Assembly (NCBI RefSeq): GCF_000209165.1
Contig: NC_009046.1
Coordinates: 620,001-684,000, forward strand
Direction of reading: 5' to 3'
Source of the DNA: Scheffersomyces stipitis CBS 6054
Lineage: Eukaryota; Ascomycota; Pichiomycetes; Serinales; Debaryomycetaceae
Length of the DNA: 64,000 bases
The translations under genes were made by a program, and so were the position numbers. The notes beneath the pieces are model-generated. The model was given only the letters and a program-made list of their open reading frames with translations, was not told the DNA's origin and did no database searches. This document shows, piece by piece, positions 1-12,859 of the stretch (position 1 is the first letter of the stretch; each line of letters begins with the position of its first letter).

Positions 1-441
1 AGATACTTGAAGTTCAAGCACGACTTGAAGGAGCTGAAGGTGAATATTTTGGACCATATTCTCGCCAATGAAGTGCGGTGGGACGTAGAAGACTTGAGGG
101 AAGAAGGCGCCATCTTTGCAGACAAATCCGACCTCAGAATCATCCACAACCGTTTCCCTTACTACTTTGAGGACGACGTCAGCCACTTGTGTGTCTGGTC
201 CAAGGTGAGGATCCCTACCGATCCCAACAGTGCAGACGGAGACATCACCACAGAAACAAGAAACAAGATCAACCAGTACATCGAAGAAACCTTCATCCGT
301 CCCTTGGGTCTCACTTGGGAACAGGTTGAATGGTTCAAGAACTGGACGTCGCTCCAGAGCGTCAAATCCATCAGCCACATCCATGTGTTGATCAAGGGAG
401 GCGACAAGAACAAGATCGAGCAAATGGTTGAGTCTGTGTAG
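1..441 (+). CDS. GIG1: DUF3605 / Gig1-like protein, C-terminal part (5' end outside window)
   Basis: The reading frame is already open at base 1 (R-Y-L-K-F-K...) and ends with TAG at 441, so only the last 146 codons are present and the true start lies left of the window. The residues EDDVSHLCVWSKVRIPTDP, then a W-x-x-V-E-W-F-x-N-W segment and a final HIHVLIKG, are the conserved blocks of the fungal DUF3605 family. That family includes Candida albicans Gig1, reported as induced by N-acetylglucosamine. Its biochemical role is unknown to me. No signal peptide or membrane segment is seen in the visible part. The gene converges on the histone H4 gene. Family assignment is good; the gene name is by family only. 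Confidence 0.75.
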   Translation, partial: RYLKFKHDLKELKVNILDHILANEVRWDVEDLREEGAIFADKSDLRIIHNRFPYYFEDDVSHLCVWSKVRIPTDPNSADGDITTETRNKINQYIEETFIRPLGLTWEQVEWFKNWTSLQSVKSISHIHVLIKGGDKNKIEQMVESV

Positions 442-979
442 AATACCCATAGAATACCCGTAGAGATACGACAGAAGAGATACGATAGAGCTAGATATGA
501 CCGTAGCTGTAATATTAGATATAATAGATGTATAATAGAAGAAACACAACAGAGTAATGAGTAATGCAATCACGGCGTAGTTTAGAAGTTCAAGCTGGCA
601 CTCCCAGAGAAAGCGGAATCAAAAGGTACAATTCCGTACTATTGACTGGGAATGTAGCAACTTATCTCTACACGAGTTGATCCTCGTAACGTCCACCGCA
701 GCATGAACACCTCTACGTCTGATTCGCTACCAGTTTCTGCCAACTGCCACCATTTCCGTATGATTCTCCGCGCACGTGATGGGCCCATTTTCACATTATC
801 ACCAGAATTTGTGACTCGCACTGGAGGCCCAGCAGACCCGAAATGGTCTAGCCAGTCGCCACATGAAACCTACACTACAAACAAGCATTCCAAAACGATA
901 TAGTATTAAGAATAATATACAAAGCAAATACGAAGTAAATTCATTACGGACCCCATTAAGACACACGGCGATGGCTCGT
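442..979. other. Convergent 3' intergenic stretch, no gene
   Basis: About 540 bases between the ends of the Gig1-like and histone H4 genes. It starts with a short imperfect repeat (AATACCC(A/G)TAGA and AGATACGA units, about 446-495). The short open frames here lack family resemblance and most lie antisense to one another. Nothing else was identified. Confidence 0.6.
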
Positions 980-2628
<1,649 letters not shown>

Positions 2629-3051
2629 GTGGTCGGTGTCGGGAACAAACTTCAATTCGTATTCTGATTCTTTTCAATGTTTATTTTGTATAACGACTGT
2701 ATATTAGTATTAATGTATTAATCATGAGATTATCTTTGACTTTATTGTAGTAGTATTTTGATTGCAAATTTTGGATTTTGGATTTCGCTACTGCAGAAAA
2801 ATAATGCGAGTGAATATGTACAAAAGCACCATACATAAAAATACATTTTTCACACCCATATTCAATTTTAGGTATCACAGATACTCCTTAAAAGTGAGAG
2901 TAGATAATACTTTTATATATTCATTCGAAACTCTACTGTGAACTCTCTCTATTGTCGCTAACCTGGTTTTGCCCCGAAACCTAGACCTTGAACTACATTA
3001 TTGTATACTTTATTTCTAAATCGATTGTATTCTCTATTTCTCTCCATACCA
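2629..3051. other. Convergent 3' flanks of H3 and the DUF3445 gene
   Basis: AT-rich 423-bp stretch between two converging genes. It presumably holds both polyadenylation regions. No gene, repeat or RNA was recognised. Confidence 0.6.
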
Positions 3052-4320
3052 CTAGAATGGATACACTTCGGGTTCACTGCCCAAGCCTTCCTTCTCCTGC
3101 TCCTCTGCCCTCTTCTCCAAGTAGGGCAATAAAATGTCCTTATACTTATGATATCCTCTGTACTCCTCTACATCGTCTGACCAACTGTTGATACCATTCA
3201 ACAAACGACGGGGAATATGGGGTTCGTCGCATAATTCTGTAATAGGAATGAAGTAGGTCCTGATAGTAAACACAACTCCTCCACTGATGGGCAAACGGCG
3301 CAAGCTCTGTCTCTCGCTTCTAAAATACAACTTGTCTATTTCAGATGCCACCTTGGCCGTGTACCAGCCTCCAATCTCTTCTACATCTTCACGACCAATG
3401 GAGTCGGACCAGCCCAAGTTGTCATCGGTTTGAATAAAGTAATTGTTTCTCACAACAGGTTTATCTACCGTCAAACGACGAAAGAACTTTGTCATCCCCA
3501 TCTTCAAATTGGTTTCGTACTTAGGCACATCACCGCTAGTATGGATCTCGTTAAGTTTCATCTGGAACTTATCTCTCAATCTCCAGAACCCAGCCAACGC
3601 AATTGCTCCTGCTTCCAACGAGTAGTTACCATCTTCATGTTCAATCATAATGGCCAAGTCGTCCTGCGTGAACATAGCAGCTAGCTTCATAGGATCGTCA
3701 TGGTGTCCAGGACGGAAATCATACGATTCGCCCGTTTCCAAATTATCCATCCCAATGTCTGTAGCCTTGAATAATGCAGGGTATCTAGCTGGCAAATATC
3801 TCTTGAACTCGTCCAACAACTCGTAGGCTGCAGCAGTAGCCAAGGGAGAAGTGGCATACAACTCATCACCTCTTTCCTTAAACCGGTCCAATTTGTTGTT
3901 GTGGTAGCGCAACCATTGGTTGTCCAATTCAATCCAGCTGTCCCACTCCATGTTTCTGATACCCATGGTAACAGTATACTTGTGCTTGAACGCGCGATAT
4001 GGCATGGGCTTGGTCTTCTTGAAATCCCAGTACTTGAAAGGCTCTGGTGTTGGAGTCTTGAAGTCGTAGTCTGGAGTCCATTTGCCCCACACCCTGTTAA
4101 TAATGTTGGCCTTTTTAGGTTTCAAAGCAGCCAGATTCTTATTCTTGCTGTTCTTTTGGTTTCTCACTATCAAAGCTAAAACCGAAACTACTATGCTTGC
4201 CAATAAAATGTTGAATGAAGTCTCCGATGAGCCATTGGTTAAGTTAGAGTAGGCAACATATTGCTGCTTGTAGAGGGAAACTAAAAGGCCCCCATCGGCG
4301 AAACTTGCATTAGCTTCCAT
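3052..4320 (-). CDS. DUF3445 family protein (heme-dependent oxidative N-demethylase-like), membrane-anchored
   Basis: A 422-residue protein. Residues about 36-53 form one hydrophobic segment (FNILLASIVVSVLALIV) followed by a basic stretch, suggesting an N-terminal membrane anchor with the rest outside the bilayer. The body has the DUF3445 (PF11927) pattern: MGIRNMEWDSWIELD, a Y-x-x-R...LPARYPALF block, MIEHEDGNYSLEAGAIALAGFWRLRDK, then NNYFIQTDDNLGW and RSERQSLRRLP. Bacterial members of this family have been described as heme-dependent oxidative N-demethylases. The fungal members are uncharacterised as far as I know, so the substrate is open. It starts at the first ATG (4320), and the 3' end faces histone H3. 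Confidence 0.75.
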   Translation of the reverse strand: MEANASFADGGLLVSLYKQQYVAYSNLTNGSSETSFNILLASIVVSVLALIVRNQKNSKNKNLAALKPKKANIINRVWGKWTPDYDFKTPTPEPFKYWDFKKTKPMPYRAFKHKYTVTMGIRNMEWDSWIELDNQWLRYHNNKLDRFKERGDELYATSPLATAAAYELLDEFKRYLPARYPALFKATDIGMDNLETGESYDFRPGHHDDPMKLAAMFTQDDLAIMIEHEDGNYSLEAGAIALAGFWRLRDKFQMKLNEIHTSGDVPKYETNLKMGMTKFFRRLTVDKPVVRNNYFIQTDDNLGWSDSIGREDVEEIGGWYTAKVASEIDKLYFRSERQSLRRLPISGGVVFTIRTYFIPITELCDEPHIPRRLLNGINSWSDDVEEYRGYHKYKDILLPYLEKRAEEQEKEGLGSEPEVYPF

Positions 4321-4794
4321 TGTGCCGTCTATTGTCTATCAACCTACTTGCAAAAATCATAGCGATCCAAGTACGAATTAATCCCCTATATATAGATTTA
4401 TACGTCTAAATTAGTTGGGTGTAAAATATGTGTGAGGTTCCGTATAGGTGCGCCTAATCGGGGAAAAATTTGCAGACTAAATCGTTGATAAGATTTCCCG
4501 ACTGTATATTCTCATAAATTATCCCAGTCTTTTACTATGCCTTAATTAAGAAACTAAAAGAATGCTGTACAAGTGGTCAGTTTTGGTTGTCAAGTCGCAT
4601 GAATAAGCCTGCATTATTCATCGTCTACTGCTCTTGAAATATGTCAATTGTGGATCTCAATTGAGCAGTTGGTTCCGCAGAAAATTGTTTGTTACAGACG
4701 GTTGCGAATTTTATCATTATATGTGGTTTAATTATTTCACCATTGATATACCAATGGAAGTGGCTTTGTGAATAGGTACCAAATTTGGTTTATC
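4321..4794. other. Intergenic, promoter of the DUF3445 gene and 3' flank of GPI18
   Basis: A 474-bp AT-rich stretch. A TATATATAG tract about 4386-4394 could serve the minus-strand gene. No gene was seen. Confidence 0.5.
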
Positions 4795-5979
4795 TTATGC
4801 TGGCGGTAAGAAGGCAGAAAACAACATCGTCTGTAGTAAGTTCCAGATCAACATATAGTATACTAAGGACTTGTGTTGGTGTCCAGTTAATGAGGCTACA
4901 TACCAATAGCTCAATGGTAAGAAACTAGTTATTCTCACCAATATCTGGACGTTCCAGAAGAAGAGTCCGCCTACGATGACCACAGAGTTTACCACCAACC
5001 ATGGCAATACTTTCTTGAGAGTTGGTAAACGGCTCCAGAAATATGCGATGCTCAACCCATGAATCGCAACGACCGGGAGAGCTATGAGAAAGTTGGGAAT
5101 ATTATTGGGAGACCAATATTGCAAAAATCCTACACCCCAGTACTTATTCTGGGCATAGGAGAATAGAATGGGAAGAGTATTGTTGCACCATTCTCCTCGT
5201 TGGGGACAGAATGTTCTGTATGCTTCGAAATTGGACCATAAAAATGATAAGAATAACGACCCTCCAGATAGTATGGGCCACGCAGCTTCTTGTGAAACTC
5301 CTATTTCAAACAAGTCCATCAAATACGGTATTCCAAGAAGTAAACTGTTTGCACGTATAGTATAGTTCACAGCAACGAGAAATCCAGAGAGTAGATATAA
5401 CGGCTTTGATACTATGGACTTGGTGTTGTTTCGGGTTGGATCCTGAGGATTCACTGCAATGTCGTAGGCTAATATCTGGGCTAGACTGAGCACATTATTG
5501 GCATTTTCAGAGTAACTAGCGGTCAAGAAGATACCTGCTGGAGCAATAATCATTAGTAAGGAAGAATGCAATGCCATTTTTGAATCGTTCTTGAAGAACC
5601 GAAGCGTAAGTACATACAAGAGTATAACTGAAAAAAAATGTAACGCGTTTGAAATCACCAAGCTCACAAATAGCTTTTCGTAGTAGCCATTTCCTCCTAT
5701 CGGGAAGTTCCTGATGAATTTCAACCAGTTGGGACAAAACACATACTGGTGCTCGTATTTCGGTCCGTTGACGAACATGTAGTTGAAGTACACAGAGTCC
5801 CAAACAATGAATCTATTGAGAAGGTGTGTTAGCACATAGCCATAGGGGGACTTGGTCTGGCTCACTATGATTTCTGAAGAAGTATCAAATTGGGCTGGTG
5901 TGAAGTAGAGAAGAGTCAATTGGAGCGACTTGAGCAATATAAAAGTGGCAAGTAATTTGCCAAGCGGTATTGTAGGCAT
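4795..5979 (-). CDS. GPI18: GPI mannosyltransferase 2 (Gpi18 / PIG-V)
   Basis: A 394-residue polytopic membrane protein with about eight hydrophobic segments. It is expected to add the second mannose to the GPI-anchor precursor on the lumenal side of the ER. The family signatures are visible: an early lumenal loop ending RFIVWDSVYF, with the conserved acidic residue at D61; a Y-x-x-Q/F...CPNWLKFIR loop; SENANN after the third segment; the NYTIRANSLLLG block; and PLSYWYVASL near the C-terminus. Length fits the family (about 400-500). It is preceded by its own promoter at 5980 and lies between unrelated genes. BST1, another GPI-anchor enzyme, lies 15 kb away. Confidence 0.92.
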   Translation of the reverse strand: MPTIPLGKLLATFILLKSLQLTLLYFTPAQFDTSSEIIVSQTKSPYGYVLTHLLNRFIVWDSVYFNYMFVNGPKYEHQYVFCPNWLKFIRNFPIGGNGYYEKLFVSLVISNALHFFSVILLYVLTLRFFKNDSKMALHSSLLMIIAPAGIFLTASYSENANNVLSLAQILAYDIAVNPQDPTRNNTKSIVSKPLYLLSGFLVAVNYTIRANSLLLGIPYLMDLFEIGVSQEAAWPILSGGSLFLSFLWSNFEAYRTFCPQRGEWCNNTLPILFSYAQNKYWGVGFLQYWSPNNIPNFLIALPVVAIHGLSIAYFWSRLPTLKKVLPWLVVNSVVIVGGLFFWNVQILVRITSFLPLSYWYVASLTGHQHKSLVYYMLIWNLLQTMLFSAFLPPA

Positions 5980-6359
5980 TCTTGTAGGGATCAGAGCATC
6001 TGCTGGGAATTTCCTATTGATCTGGTAGTTTTAATCGGAGATGCAAAACACATTGATTTAGTGAAAAATCAGTACAGGCTAATTTTGTGATTATGTAAGT
6101 TTATGTGAAATATTACGTAATACAAACATAATCGTCAAGAAATGACATATTGTAGCAAGATCCACGAATTATTAGTTTAGAGGCTTCTTGTAGATATGGC
6201 TCTAGTATCTGTGCTTATACGCTACATTCATGTCTACTTTCTGTATGTACATTAACACAAGCTAAATTTGAGGCATTATGCCATTTCTAACCAACCACAG
6301 AAATTGGGTGCAAAATCGCGAAGCAATTTCTGCAGCTAGGAGGCTATAGACTTATGAAG
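5980..6359. other. Intergenic, GPI18 promoter and ACS2 3' end
   Basis: A 380-bp AT-rich stretch without recognisable genes. Confidence 0.5.
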
Positions 6360-8399
6360 TTATTTCTTAGCAAATTGAGCAGCAAAGGAGTCGATTATAC
6401 CAACGACAGACTGAGGGTTGGACAAAGTGGTGATGTCACCCAATTGGTCTGCTTCGTTGGCAGAGATCTTTCTCAAGATTCTTCTCATGATCTTACCAGA
6501 TCTGGTCTTTGGCAAGTCGGCGACAATGATGACGCTCTTTGGAGCTGCGAAAGGTCCGATTTCCTTTCTGACGGTCATGATCAATTCCTTTCTCAAGGCA
6601 AAGGCTTCGTCGCTGGTTTCCTTGCCGGCGATCTTGTCGACGTATTCGTTCTTGAGAGCAACGTAGGCAACTACGGCTTGACCAGTTAAGTCGTCGGTAA
6701 TACCAACCACAGCAGCTTCAGAAACACCGTTGTGTTCGATGAGGGCAGCTTCTATTTCAGCAGTAGACAATCTGTGACCAGACACATTGACGACATCATC
6801 GACTCTACCTCTAATCCAGTAGTAGCCGTCGTGATCTCTGGCAGCACCGTCGCCGGTAAAGTAGTAGCCTGGGTATGGGTTCAAGTATGTGTCCATGTAC
6901 TTGGTGTGGTTGTTCCAGACAGATCTAGCCATAGATGGCCAGGTGCTCTTGATGGCAAGAACACCTTCGATGTCGTTACCTTCGAGTTCGTGGCCGGAAA
7001 CTGGATCAATAAGAGCGGTCTCGATACCAAAGAATGGCAAAGAGGCTGAACCAGGTTTGTTTGGAGTGACACCGGCAATTGGAGCAATGAAGTGAGAACC
7101 AGACTCAGTTTGCCAGTAGGTGTCGGAGATGTGGCATCTGCCTTGTCCAACGTGCTCGTTGTACCATTCCCAGATATCAGGGGAGATAGGTTCACCAACA
7201 GAGCCCAATGTTCTCAAAGAAGACAAGTCGTACTTTGGAATCTCTTGCTCGCCACTCTTTCTCAACAATCTGAGGGCAGTAGGAGCTACGTAGAAGTGGG
7301 TAGCCTTGTGCTTTTCGACAATTTGCCAGAATCTACCAAAGTCTGGGTAGGCTGGAGTACCTTCAAAAACGATTGTTGGGATACCGAGAGCCAAAGGTCC
7401 GTACAAAGCATAGGTGTGACCAGTAATCCAACCGACATCACCGGCAGTGAACAAGATGTCTTCTGGGTGGACGTCGAAAATGTACTTGGTGGTCATGGCA
7501 GCACCTAAGAGGTAGCCCCCAGTGGTGTGGACAACACCCTTAGGAGTACCAGTGGAACCAGATGTATACAACAAGAACAATGGGTCTTCAGAATTGACTG
7601 GAACAGGTGGCAAGTAACCCGAGAACTTGGCGGTTTCTTCATCCCACCAGAAATCTCTACCCTCTTCCAATTCAATATTTTCGTTTCCGGTTCTCTTGAA
7701 AACAAGCACCTTTTCTACAGTAGGACAGCTCTTCAAGGCTTCGTCGCACAATTTCTTGATGTTAACGGTCTTACCACCTCTTCTACCTTCGTCACAGGTA
7801 ATAAGAGCCTTACAAGAAGCATCGTTGACTCTGTCTCTGATGGAACCAGAAGAGAAACCTGCAAAGATAACCGAGTGGATGGCACCTAATCTGGCTACAG
7901 CGAGCATAGCAATAACAGCTTGAGGAGTCATTGGCAAGTAGATAGCAACAGTATCACCCTTTTTGATGCCCCAGCTCTTCAACACACCAGCTACCTTGGA
8001 GACTTCTCTCAACAACTCGGCGTAGGTCAACTTGTACGAGTCCTTTTCTTCGTCAGCTTCGTAGATGATGGCAGTCTTGTCTGGAGTCGCATAGGCCCAT
8101 CTGTCTACACAGTTGTAGGAAGCGTTCAACTGGCCGCCAATGAACCAGGCAACGTCACCGTCCTTCAAAGAACCGGACTTGACCTTGTCGAAGTCTCTGT
8201 CCCACGACAACAACTCCTTGGCCATAGGACCAAAGAATCCTTCAGGGTCGGCGATGGACTTCTGGTATAATTCCTGGTACTGTTCGATGGAGGTGATATG
8301 GCCAGGACGGGGCTGTTTGTCAAAAAACTCCTTAGGAGTGGGTCTTGGGGTGACACCGTTGGCCTCGTGGACGACTTGGTGCTGTGGGGTAACAGTCAT
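6360..8399 (-). CDS. ACS2: Acetyl-coenzyme A synthetase
   Basis: A 679-residue AMP-forming acetyl-CoA synthetase that makes acetyl-CoA from acetate, ATP and CoA. Motif [11 protein letters not shown] (278-288) is the ATP/phosphate loop. [18 protein letters not shown] is the A7/A8 adenylate region, and WQTESGSHF the acetate/AMP pocket. [11 protein letters not shown] (630-640) carries the catalytic, acetylatable lysine K636. There is no mitochondrial targeting sequence, and the compact N-terminus resembles the nucleocytosolic Acs2 form that supplies acetyl-CoA for lipids and histone acetylation. Acs1 cannot be strictly excluded. Codon bias is strong, indicating high expression. A 2.3-kb gene-free region lies upstream. 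Confidence 0.95.
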   Translation of the reverse strand: MTVTPQHQVVHEANGVTPRPTPKEFFDKQPRPGHITSIEQYQELYQKSIADPEGFFGPMAKELLSWDRDFDKVKSGSLKDGDVAWFIGGQLNASYNCVDRWAYATPDKTAIIYEADEEKDSYKLTYAELLREVSKVAGVLKSWGIKKGDTVAIYLPMTPQAVIAMLAVARLGAIHSVIFAGFSSGSIRDRVNDASCKALITCDEGRRGGKTVNIKKLCDEALKSCPTVEKVLVFKRTGNENIELEEGRDFWWDEETAKFSGYLPPVPVNSEDPLFLLYTSGSTGTPKGVVHTTGGYLLGAAMTTKYIFDVHPEDILFTAGDVGWITGHTYALYGPLALGIPTIVFEGTPAYPDFGRFWQIVEKHKATHFYVAPTALRLLRKSGEQEIPKYDLSSLRTLGSVGEPISPDIWEWYNEHVGQGRCHISDTYWQTESGSHFIAPIAGVTPNKPGSASLPFFGIETALIDPVSGHELEGNDIEGVLAIKSTWPSMARSVWNNHTKYMDTYLNPYPGYYFTGDGAARDHDGYYWIRGRVDDVVNVSGHRLSTAEIEAALIEHNGVSEAAVVGITDDLTGQAVVAYVALKNEYVDKIAGKETSDEAFALRKELIMTVRKEIGPFAAPKSVIIVADLPKTRSGKIMRRILRKISANEADQLGDITTLSNPQSVVGIIDSFAAQFAKK

Positions 8400-10720
8400 A
8401 TTAATGGGGGAATAAATAGTGTGTCAGTGAAACTGGTAGATCTGTAATCTGAAAATTTGTTTCGGAAAATTATCTGTACCTTGAGTCTGGGGAAAAACTT
8501 CGTTGACTAGCAAACGACGAATGGACAAACAAAAGGAGAAAAGTGTAGTTATTCTAAAATGAAGAGAAAACTTTCAACTATATCATTAACGTTAGTAGAT
8601 GCTCCAGTATTTTTCAGGATGTCTATATGATGTCACCAATTTAATAAATCTGTTGTGCCGGTCAGAATCAGCGAATACAATTGGTTAGTGTATGGCGGAT
8701 GGCAGTATCGTGATCACTATAAGTTGGTTCGGCGATTGGATCTGGACCCAATCTTGACTACTAAATACGAGTCTCGCAATCAAATGACGCAACAATGGCA
8801 CCATCTGGAAGGGAAATCGGGTATACGCTCTTAGTCCGTTTCCAAGACTCTCCGGACGTATGAATTGTTCCTTGACTGGACGTTTATTGCCCCACTATTG
8901 GAGGTATTTTGCGGGCGAGAAAAAATAATATCGGATGGATCTCTGAGCACTGCGAATGGAAGAGAGAATTTATCAAACTGGTGGACAGAAGGAAGACGAG
9001 AAGGGAAGAAAAAAGCGTTGGAACATACTCTAAGGTCAATGGCAATTGCACGAGATCAGGCAAAAGTAGAGACTACGAGACCACGAACGAAGTTAAGGGG
9101 ATTTGTAGAGCTAAAGAAAACTAGCACGTCTTTCACAGATACACTGTGTGATTTTTTTCAGCAAACGGGACCTATCCACTATATATACGGTGAGCGCATA
9201 CCAGAACTGGTTCCGCTAGCTAACGCTACTGTATACGAGCTGGAGCACCTAAACACGAAACTGTTGGATTTTTTGTTGAATTCTGAAAAAAAATTATCAC
9301 CTTCCGTCGCGACACAGGAACAAGCGAAGTACATCCTTGGGTAAAGACGCCAGATACACACATCTGTTGCAAAGAGAAAGTTCCTTTGGTCCAGCGCAAC
9401 TCCGAGATGTCAACTTCCGAGTAGCAGCGGGTATTCTGGGGAAACGGACTCGTTTCAGAGCAGACATGGTGCTAATCTCCCATTCGTGCCTGTAGTCCGA
9501 AATGAAAAATTGGAAACTGAAAATTGCTCGGAGTCTCAGAGATAGGCGATTGGACTGGAAACCAAATGTGGTGGCCCAATGACAAGCGGTGAATTCGAAA
9601 CGGTTTCGGAGTGGCCGACCGGCCATGTGTGTCTCTCTGTGATGAACCCTGAGTGTGTAGCCTGTTCACATTGTAGTCTATTCGTGTGTCACAGCGATAG
9701 AACCTTGTAGCGAGTTCACAGTGTGTCAGTACTGTAACTTTTGGTACCATACTCTATTTTGTAGCACTATTTACTAGACTATTTTCTAAAGTACGGGGCC
9801 TATCTGTGCTCTTCTAGATTCGCATACTTAACCATTTCTTACGGTACAACTGACATTCTGTCTCGCTCAATTTCTCCAGACTTCGACACCTATATATACT
9901 TTTCTCTACTCGTGTCATTCTACTAAGTCCGTGAAATGATCTCTGGTTATTTCCGGACTCATCCACTGTCTTTTGGGCTCATTCTGTGTGCTGCTCAGGC
10001 TTGATCTGGAGCCAGAAAAATTGTTGGTTACTGCGAATTTGCGACCACGAATTTTGTTGGAACCGGTAGTGTGACGACCGGCGTGTCGTTTAGCAGGCTT
10101 GTCGTTCAAAGGAGGGGTTGAACTGTGAGTCTAGCCGTGATTCACTGGCGGATTGGTGCTTTATGGATACAAGCTGGGCTGGAGTGTTGGCTGCTGAATG
10201 AATCTCATGCCAATTGCAAGAGAATTATGTCGGGAAAAAAATGGTTGCAAAATGCCTTTTTCAACACTCAAAGGCTCTACACTCTGTACCAATTTCTTTA
10301 TGTATTCTTTATGTATTTTAGCTACATTTGGTTCACTAATCTTTATACACCGCAATCTCTGGCAGACTTCAGTCGTCTCGTACTTCAATTCTCTACTTCT
10401 ACTACTACGTTTCGTGCTTCTGTGCATATTATTTGTTCCATTTTTATTCTATATTATATCATCTTCTTGCGCACAATCAGTATTGCACTTTATATGTAAG
10501 TATTCCACTCTATCTATCGAACTCTTGATCACCGTTATCTACTCTCTACGCTTCAGTTCTTTTCTGTTTCGTAAATTAATCAATAAATAATAAAAAATAT
10601 GTACTATATCCTCTATTCTTTATCTATAAGGAAGAACAAGTCCTCGCTTTTCTAACATTAAAGCATGAATAAAATGTGATAACCATGAAATAAATAAACC
10701 CATATTTTATACAATCACGT
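8400..10720. other. 2.3-kb gene-free region (ACS2 upstream, Hsp70 downstream)
   Basis: Unusually long for this window. It should contain the ACS2 promoter (left) and the Hsp70 3' flank (right). Open frames exist (plus strand 8865-9344; hydrophobic plus-strand frame 10198-10590) but show no family features. The first has no early ATG and the second is AT-driven. A GTGATGA at about 9639 resembles a snoRNA C box, but no convincing D box or stem follows. No tRNA or snRNA was recognised. Confidence 0.45.
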
Positions 10721-12035
10721 TTAGTCAACTTCTTCAACAGTTGGACCTTCGTTGGAAGGTTCTGGAGCAGCACCACCTGGGAAACCACCTGGAGCAGCAC
10801 CGCCAGCTGGAGCAGCACCGGCTTGGTAAGCCTTAGCCATGATTGGGTTGGCCTTGCCTTCCAATTCCTTTTGCTTGTCAGCGTATTCTTCGCTGGTAGC
10901 AGATTGGTTGGAGTCTAACCATTCAATGGTTTCGTCAGCAGCCTTGGTGACTTCTTCAACTTCAGAAGCTTCCAACTTGCTCTTGAATTGTTCGTCACCC
11001 AAAGAGGTCTTCAACGAGTAAGCGTAAGATTCCAAACCGTTCTTGGCTTGAACTCTGGAAGCTTCCTTTTCGTCTTCTTCCTTGTACTTTTCGGCTTCAG
11101 AGACCATCTTTTCAATGTCTTCCTTGGACAATCTACCCTTGTCGTTGGTGATGGTAATCTTTTGAGTCTTACCGGTACCCTTTTCTAAGGCAGAAACGTT
11201 CAAGATACCATTGGCATCAATGTCGAAAGTGACTTCGATTTGTGGAACACCTCTTGGAGCTGGAGGAATACCAGACAATTCGAACTTACCCAACAAGTTG
11301 TTGTCCTTTGTCTTGGCTCTTTCACCTTCGAAGACTTGAATCAACACACCTGGTTGGTTGTCGGCGTAAGTGGAGAAGGTTTCGGACTTCTTGGTTGGAA
11401 TGGTGGAGTTTCTTGGAATCAACTTGGTCATGATACCACCAGCGGTTTCAATACCCAAAGACAATGGGGCAACATCCAACAACAACAAGTCTTGAGTCTT
11501 GGAAGAAGTGTCACCAGACAAGATAGCGGCCTGGACAGCAGCACCGTAAGCAACAGCTTCATCTGGGTTGATGGATCTGTTTGGTTCCTTACCGTTGAAG
11601 AAGTCGGAAACCAACTTTTGAACCTTTGGAATTCTGGTGGAACCACCAACCAAGACGATTTCGTGAACAGACGACTTGTCAATCTTGGAGTCCTTAAGAA
11701 CCTTTTCAACTGGGTCCAAAGTGGATCTGAACAAGTCTTGACACAATTCTTCAAATCTGGCTCTGGTGATAGAGGTGTAGAAGTCAATACCTTCGTAAAG
11801 GGAGTCGATTTCAATGGAGGTTTGAGCAGAGGAGGACAAGGTTCTCTTGGCACGTTCACAAGCAGTTCTCAATCTTCTCAAGGCTCTTTGGTTGGTGGAC
11901 AAGTCCTTCTTGTTCTTTCTCTTGAATTCGTTGACGAAGTGGTTGACCAATCTGTGGTCGAAATCTTCACCACCCAAGTGGGTGTCACCGGCGGTAGCCT
12001 TGACTTCAAAGATACCGTCTTCAATAGACAACAAG

Positions 12036-12067
<32 letters not shown>

Positions 12068-12652
12068 AATCAAAACGTTCTTTTCTTCTTCAGACTTCTT
12101 GTCTAAACCGTAGGCAATGGCGGCAGCAGTTGGCTCGTTGATGATTCTCATCACATTCAAACCAGCAATCAAACCAGCATCCTTGGTGGCTTGTCTCTGG
12201 GAGTCATTGAAGTAAGCTGGAACAGTAACAACAGCATCGTTGACTTGAGTACCCAAGAAGTTTTCGGCAGTTTCCTTCATCTTAGTCAAGATCATGGAAG
12301 AGATTTCTTCTGGAGTGAAGACCTTGGTTTCACCCTTGAATTCAACCTCAATTTGTGGCTTACCACCCTTGTCGACAACCTTGAAAGGGAAGTGCTTGAC
12401 GTCACCTTGGACTTCGGCGTCATCGAACTTTCTACCGATCAAACGCTTGGCGTCGAAAACGGTGTTGGCTGGGTTCATGGCAGCTTGGTTCTTAGCAGCA
12501 TCACCAATCAATCTTTCGGAGTCAGTGAAGGCTACGAAAGAAGGAGTGGTTCTGTTACCTTGATCGTTGGCGATGATCTCGACACGGTCGTTAGCGAAGT
12601 GAGCAACACAGGAGTAGGTAGTACCTAAATCAATTCCGACAGCTTTAGACAT
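10721..12652 (-). CDS. SSA2: Cytosolic Hsp70 chaperone (Ssa type)
   Basis: A 643-residue Hsp70. The N-terminal ATPase domain starts [18 protein letters not shown] and contains [14 protein letters not shown] and the [12 protein letters not shown] signature. The interdomain linker is [15 protein letters not shown]. The substrate-binding domain follows, then a Gly/Pro/Ala-rich tail and a C-terminal PTVEEVD, the cytosolic TPR-cochaperone motif. There is no signal or transit peptide, so it is cytosolic/nuclear. Very strong codon bias suggests abundant expression. Its promoter carries GAA repeats at exact 10-bp spacing (12837-12859), consistent with heat-shock factor control. SSA1 versus SSA2 naming is arbitrary from sequence alone. 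Confidence 0.97.
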
Positions 12653-12836
12653 GTTTGGCTATGTGGATATGGAGTTATGTAGAGAAAAAGAGAGAATTCT
12701 AAAAATTGAAAAATTTGAAAAATTTGGCCCACCTAACTTTATATATGGCAGGAGAAGCTCGTCGATCGACATCTTCTCTGGAATTCTACGAGATTCCACA
12801 GTGCAGCCGAAAAATGCGAAAAGTTGCACCCAAGTG

Positions 12837-12859
12837 GAAGCTGATGGAAGCTGAGAGAA
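12837..12859. promoter_or_regulatory. Step-type heat-shock element
   Basis: GAA at 12837, 12847 and 12857, each one helical turn apart (10-bp step), about 185-207 bp upstream of the Hsp70 start. S. cerevisiae Hsf1 is known to bind step-type arrays of this spacing. Occupancy here is inferred. Confidence 0.55.

Noticed and set aside
8865..9344. 159-codon plus-strand open frame upstream of ACS2
   Set aside because: It begins at TTG, its first ATG leaves about 100 codons, and composition and lack of any family block suggest chance.
9639..9720. GTGATGA resembling a snoRNA C box
   Set aside because: No D box at suitable distance and no terminal stem could be found.
10198..10590. 130-codon hydrophobic plus-strand frame next to the Hsp70 3' end
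   Set aside because: Hydrophobicity follows from T-rich DNA. It has no family resemblance and lies in the expected 3' flank.
11240..12106. 288-codon frame antisense to Hsp70
   Set aside because: Shadow of the strongly codon-biased Hsp70 gene on the opposite strand; the translation has no domain features.
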